Shown here: piece after piece, positions 61,836 to 64,000 of the stretch
How the letters are laid out: the number at the start of each line of letters is the position of its first letter
Position numbering within the stretch: position 1 is the first letter of the stretch
Notes under the pieces: model-generated
What the model was told of the DNA's origin: nothing
The model's input: the letters and a program-made list of their open reading frames with translations, nothing else
Databases searched by the model: none
Made by a program: the position numbers and the translations under genes
Assembly: GCF_003387165.1 (NCBI RefSeq)
Contig: NZ_QUMW01000017.1
Location: forward strand, 1 to 64,000
DNA length: 64,000 bases
DNA from: Jeotgalicoccus halotolerans
Lineage (GTDB): Bacteria > Bacillota > Bacilli > Staphylococcales > Salinicoccaceae
Reading direction: 5' to 3'

Positions 61836-62735
61836 CTAGTTAAATTCAATGCCGTAATGATCGAGAATATATTGAGGCATGAAGTATCGTGCTGTTTTTT
61901 TAGGGTCAACGACCTGATTAATTTGAGCATGGCCGGCAAGACTCATCAGCATGGTGAATTCTTCCATGCTCAAATCAGTTTTCGGCTGAAGCAGCTCAGC
62001 CATTTTATGAACTGAAGTATCGACAGCCGCATCGAGACTTTCATCGGAAACATTCAGGTAAATACCTTCATCATTAATAATTACCGGATGTTCAGTCGGT
62101 AAATTCTTTGCTTTTTCAAATGTTACATTAACATTCGCGCTGACTTCAAGCCCTGATACACTGACTTCGCCGTCAGCCATCGCAGCATGTACATCACCGA
62201 GACCAAACAGCGCACCGTCATGGTAGACAGGCAGGTACAGAGTGATGCCTTCTGTTATTTTCAGGCAATCCATATTGCCGCCATGGGTACCAGGAGTTCC
62301 GTTATTCACTGCTTCATCAGGCGGAGCTACACCGATCATCTTATTAACTGGAAGCGGCAAGCCGTTAAAATCGGCTGTATTATTCTCAGTATTAACATCG
62401 TAAACACGGACGAGGGTTTCTTCCAGAGTATCTCCCATCACGCCCATACCGGGGCCGGTCACCATAACTCCGGTATCGGAAATATCAATACTGTTAATTG
62501 TTACCTTTAAAACATCTCCAGCTTTAATGCCATCTACATAAACCGGTCCTGTTGCAGGATTAATTCTTTCCTAGTCAAGGCCGCCGAAAGAACCTTCTTC
62601 GGAAGTGATTTGCCCTGTAAAGCAGTCGTGTGTTTCAATGTCGACAGTATCTCCTAGCTCAACTGTTAACTTCGGCTCGTTCTCTTTGCTCATTGCATAA
62701 AAAAGATTATCTTTTGCAAGTTTATGGTTTGCCAT
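61836..62735 (-). pseudogene. Acetamidase/formamidase, interrupted by an in-frame TAG
   Basis: A full-length reading frame of 299 codons starts at ATG 62735 (ribosome site AAGGAGG) and runs to 61836, but codon 55 is TAG (62573-62571). The protein reads ...SFGGLD-stop-ERINPATGPVYVDG..., and the family has Trp at the stop position (DWxRxNPATGP), so a single TGG-to-TAG change explains it. The rest is intact (TGPGMGVMGD, NGTPGTHGGNMDCL, GDVHAAMADGE). The enzyme hydrolyses short amides. It could be a recent pseudogene, a sequencing error, or restartable from ATG 62465. Confidence 0.88.
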
Positions 62736-62813
62736 TAAAATTCCTCCTTAATAATACATTCTTCTCTCATTATAGATTAAATCAGATTAAAGACCAAAAA
62801 GAGGTGTTGAGAT

Positions 62814-62852
62814 AAAAAAACACCGAAATCCCAACGAATCGGGACTTCGATG
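62814..62852 (-). terminator. Terminator of rnjA
   Basis: On the minus strand a 12-bp stem (CATCGAAGTCCC with GGGATTTCGGTG, two G-T pairs) followed by a T7 tail, 17 bases beyond the rnjA stop. Confidence 0.8.
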
Positions 62853-62868
62853 CTTAAGTCATATTATT

Positions 62869-64000
62869 TTATTTATCGTCGTTAACTCTCATAATAATCG
62901 GAAGAATCATTGGACGCCGCTTCGTTTTATTATAAAGGAAACCGCTTAATTCTTCAATAATCAGCTGTTTAACATTATACCACTCAACATTTTCTTTTGA
63001 ATCGAGCAGCGTTTTGACTTCATCGCGGATTTTCTTCTCTGCACTGCGGATCAGACCATATGATTCTCTCATATAAACGAAACCACGGGAGATAATATCC
63101 GGTCCGCTTAAGAGTTCGCCTGTTTCAAAGTCAATTGTCAGTACGACAATTGCCAATCCCTCTTCTGATAACGATTTACGGTCGCGGAGAACAATGTTGC
63201 CGATATCTCCAATGCCGTTGCCGTCAACGAATACTGTTCCGGCAGTAACGCGGTGTGAGAAACGCGCACTGTCTTTCGTCAGGGCAAGAACGTCGCCGAT
63301 TTCAAAAACAAAAATATTCTCTTCTTTAACACCAGTTGAAATTGCCAGTTTCTTATGCAGGTCGAGCATACGGTATTCACCGTGAATCGGCATAAAATAC
63401 TTAGGCTGCATCAGGCGGAGCATTAATTTCTGTTCTTCCTGCGAACCATGTCCTGATGTGTGAATATTGGACAGTTTACCGTGAATAACATCAGCGCCTG
63501 CTTTATAAAGCGCGTTGATTGTTTTGTTAACGCTTAAAGTGTTGCCCGGAATCGGCGATGAACTGAAAACTACAGTGTCATCAGGGATGATGCTGATTTG
63601 TCTGTGTGTACCGTTGGCAATACGCGAAAGTGCTGCCATCGGCTCTCCCTGTGAACCTGTACATAAAATCATCACTTTATGTTTTTCTATTTTGTTAATC
63701 ATTTTAGGTTCTATAAATGTCTCAGGAGGAGCTGTAATATAGCCGAGCTCCTGGCCGATTTTAATGTTGTTTTCCATGCTGCGGCCGAAAATACAAATTT
63801 TGCGGTCGAATTTCACCGCAGCTTCAATTGCCTGCTGCACGCGGTAAATATTCGATGCAAAAGTAGCGAATATAATACGGCCTGTACATTTACGGAATAT
63901 ATCTTCAACATTCTGGCCGACTGATTTTTCACTGATAGTGAAGTTTGGAACCGTAGCGTTTGTTGAGTCTGACAGAAGGGCGAGCACGCCTTCTTCACCG
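62869..64000 (-). CDS. rnjA: Ribonuclease J1, C-terminal part (runs off the window)
   Basis: The frame is open to the window end, so the gene starts beyond 64000; about 377 residues of an expected about 555 are seen. It begins in the metallo-beta-lactamase domain ([12 protein letters not shown]), continues through beta-CASP ([67 protein letters not shown]) and ends in the RNase J C-terminal domain. It is an mRNA-degrading 5'-3' exo- and endonuclease. Confidence 0.96.
   Translation of the reverse strand, partial: GEEGVLALLSDSTNATVPNFTISEKSVGQNVEDIFRKCTGRIIFATFASNIYRVQQAIEAAVKFDRKICIFGRSMENNIKIGQELGYITAPPETFIEPKMINKIEKHKVMILCTGSQGEPMAALSRIANGTHRQISIIPDDTVVFSSSPIPGNTLSVNKTINALYKAGADVIHGKLSNIHTSGHGSQEEQKLMLRLMQPKYFMPIHGEYRMLDLHKKLAISTGVKEENIFVFEIGDVLALTKDSARFSHRVTAGTVFVDGNGIGDIGNIVLRDRKSLSEEGLAIVVLTIDFETGELLSGPDIISRGFVYMRESYGLIRSAEKKIRDEVKTLLDSKENVEWYNVKQLIIEELSGFLYNKTKRRPMILPIIMRVNDDK

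Noticed and set aside
1-64000. tRNA, rRNA, transposase or integrase genes
   Set aside because: None recognised anywhere in the window; the variable polymer locus shows no mobile-element remnants at its edges.

Overview
The window looks like chromosomal DNA from a low-GC Gram-positive coccus of the family Staphylococcaceae, probably outside Staphylococcus itself (Jeotgalicoccus or a close relative is my best guess, by inference). The gene order murE / small gene / prfC / terC / htrA / ktrD / comK on the left, and folD, purD, ptsHI, cydAB, ktrA, rnjA on the right, follows the conserved staphylococcal backbone as I remember it. MurE carries the lysine-type DNPAND motif, and a DUF2538 protein typical of staphylococci is present.

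Layout. 0-1.4 kb: a signal-less M23/SH3b peptidoglycan hydrolase resembling a phage endolysin, and a small membrane protein. 1.4-5.3 kb: a two-gene GMC flavoprotein dehydrogenase whose small subunit carries the only Tat signal, followed by tatC. 5.4-13.6 kb: backbone genes murE, prfC, a Mn2+ (yybP-ykoY) riboswitch with a TerC transporter, htrA, ktrD and a catalytically degenerate 5'-nucleotidase-like protein. 13.6-18.8 kb: a short tandem repeat, an LCP ligase, a DUF2187 protein, and a sigma-70-like factor divergent from comK; comK heads an apparent operon with a membrane zincin and an unknown protein.

18.9-44.7 kb is a large cell-surface polymer locus. It has two acyltransferase-3 proteins, a complete second TarGH-type ABC exporter operon (22.0-30.4 kb) packed with glycosyltransferases and unknown proteins, a second LCP ligase, two GT4 enzymes, and a poly(glycerol phosphate) wall teichoic acid set: three CDP-glycerol glycerophosphotransferases, tagD, tagG, tagH, tagA, plus a glycerophosphodiesterase. 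The expected logic is: TagA and TagB build the linkage unit, TagD makes CDP-glycerol, TagF-like enzymes polymerise, TagGH exports, LCP proteins attach, acyltransferases decorate. The second exporter with its own glycosyltransferases suggests an additional glycan or a glycosylated branch of the same polymer. Base composition is AT-rich across the middle of the locus and rises abruptly inside the large tagF-like gene near 36.1 kb, suggesting exchange of part of the locus by recombination.

44.7-64 kb is mostly housekeeping: an SLC13/RCK transporter, a lipoprotein, a DJ-1/PfpI protein, a tandem Ig-like protein, a Ca2+/cation antiporter, folD, purD (without the rest of the purine operon between them), a 10-TM protein overlapping a HutG-like gene, ptsHI, an MFS protein, cydAB with a near-consensus Rex operator, ktrA, an acetamidase interrupted by a TAG stop, and the 3' part of rnjA running off the end. 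Convergent genes are separated by unusually perfect palindromic terminators.
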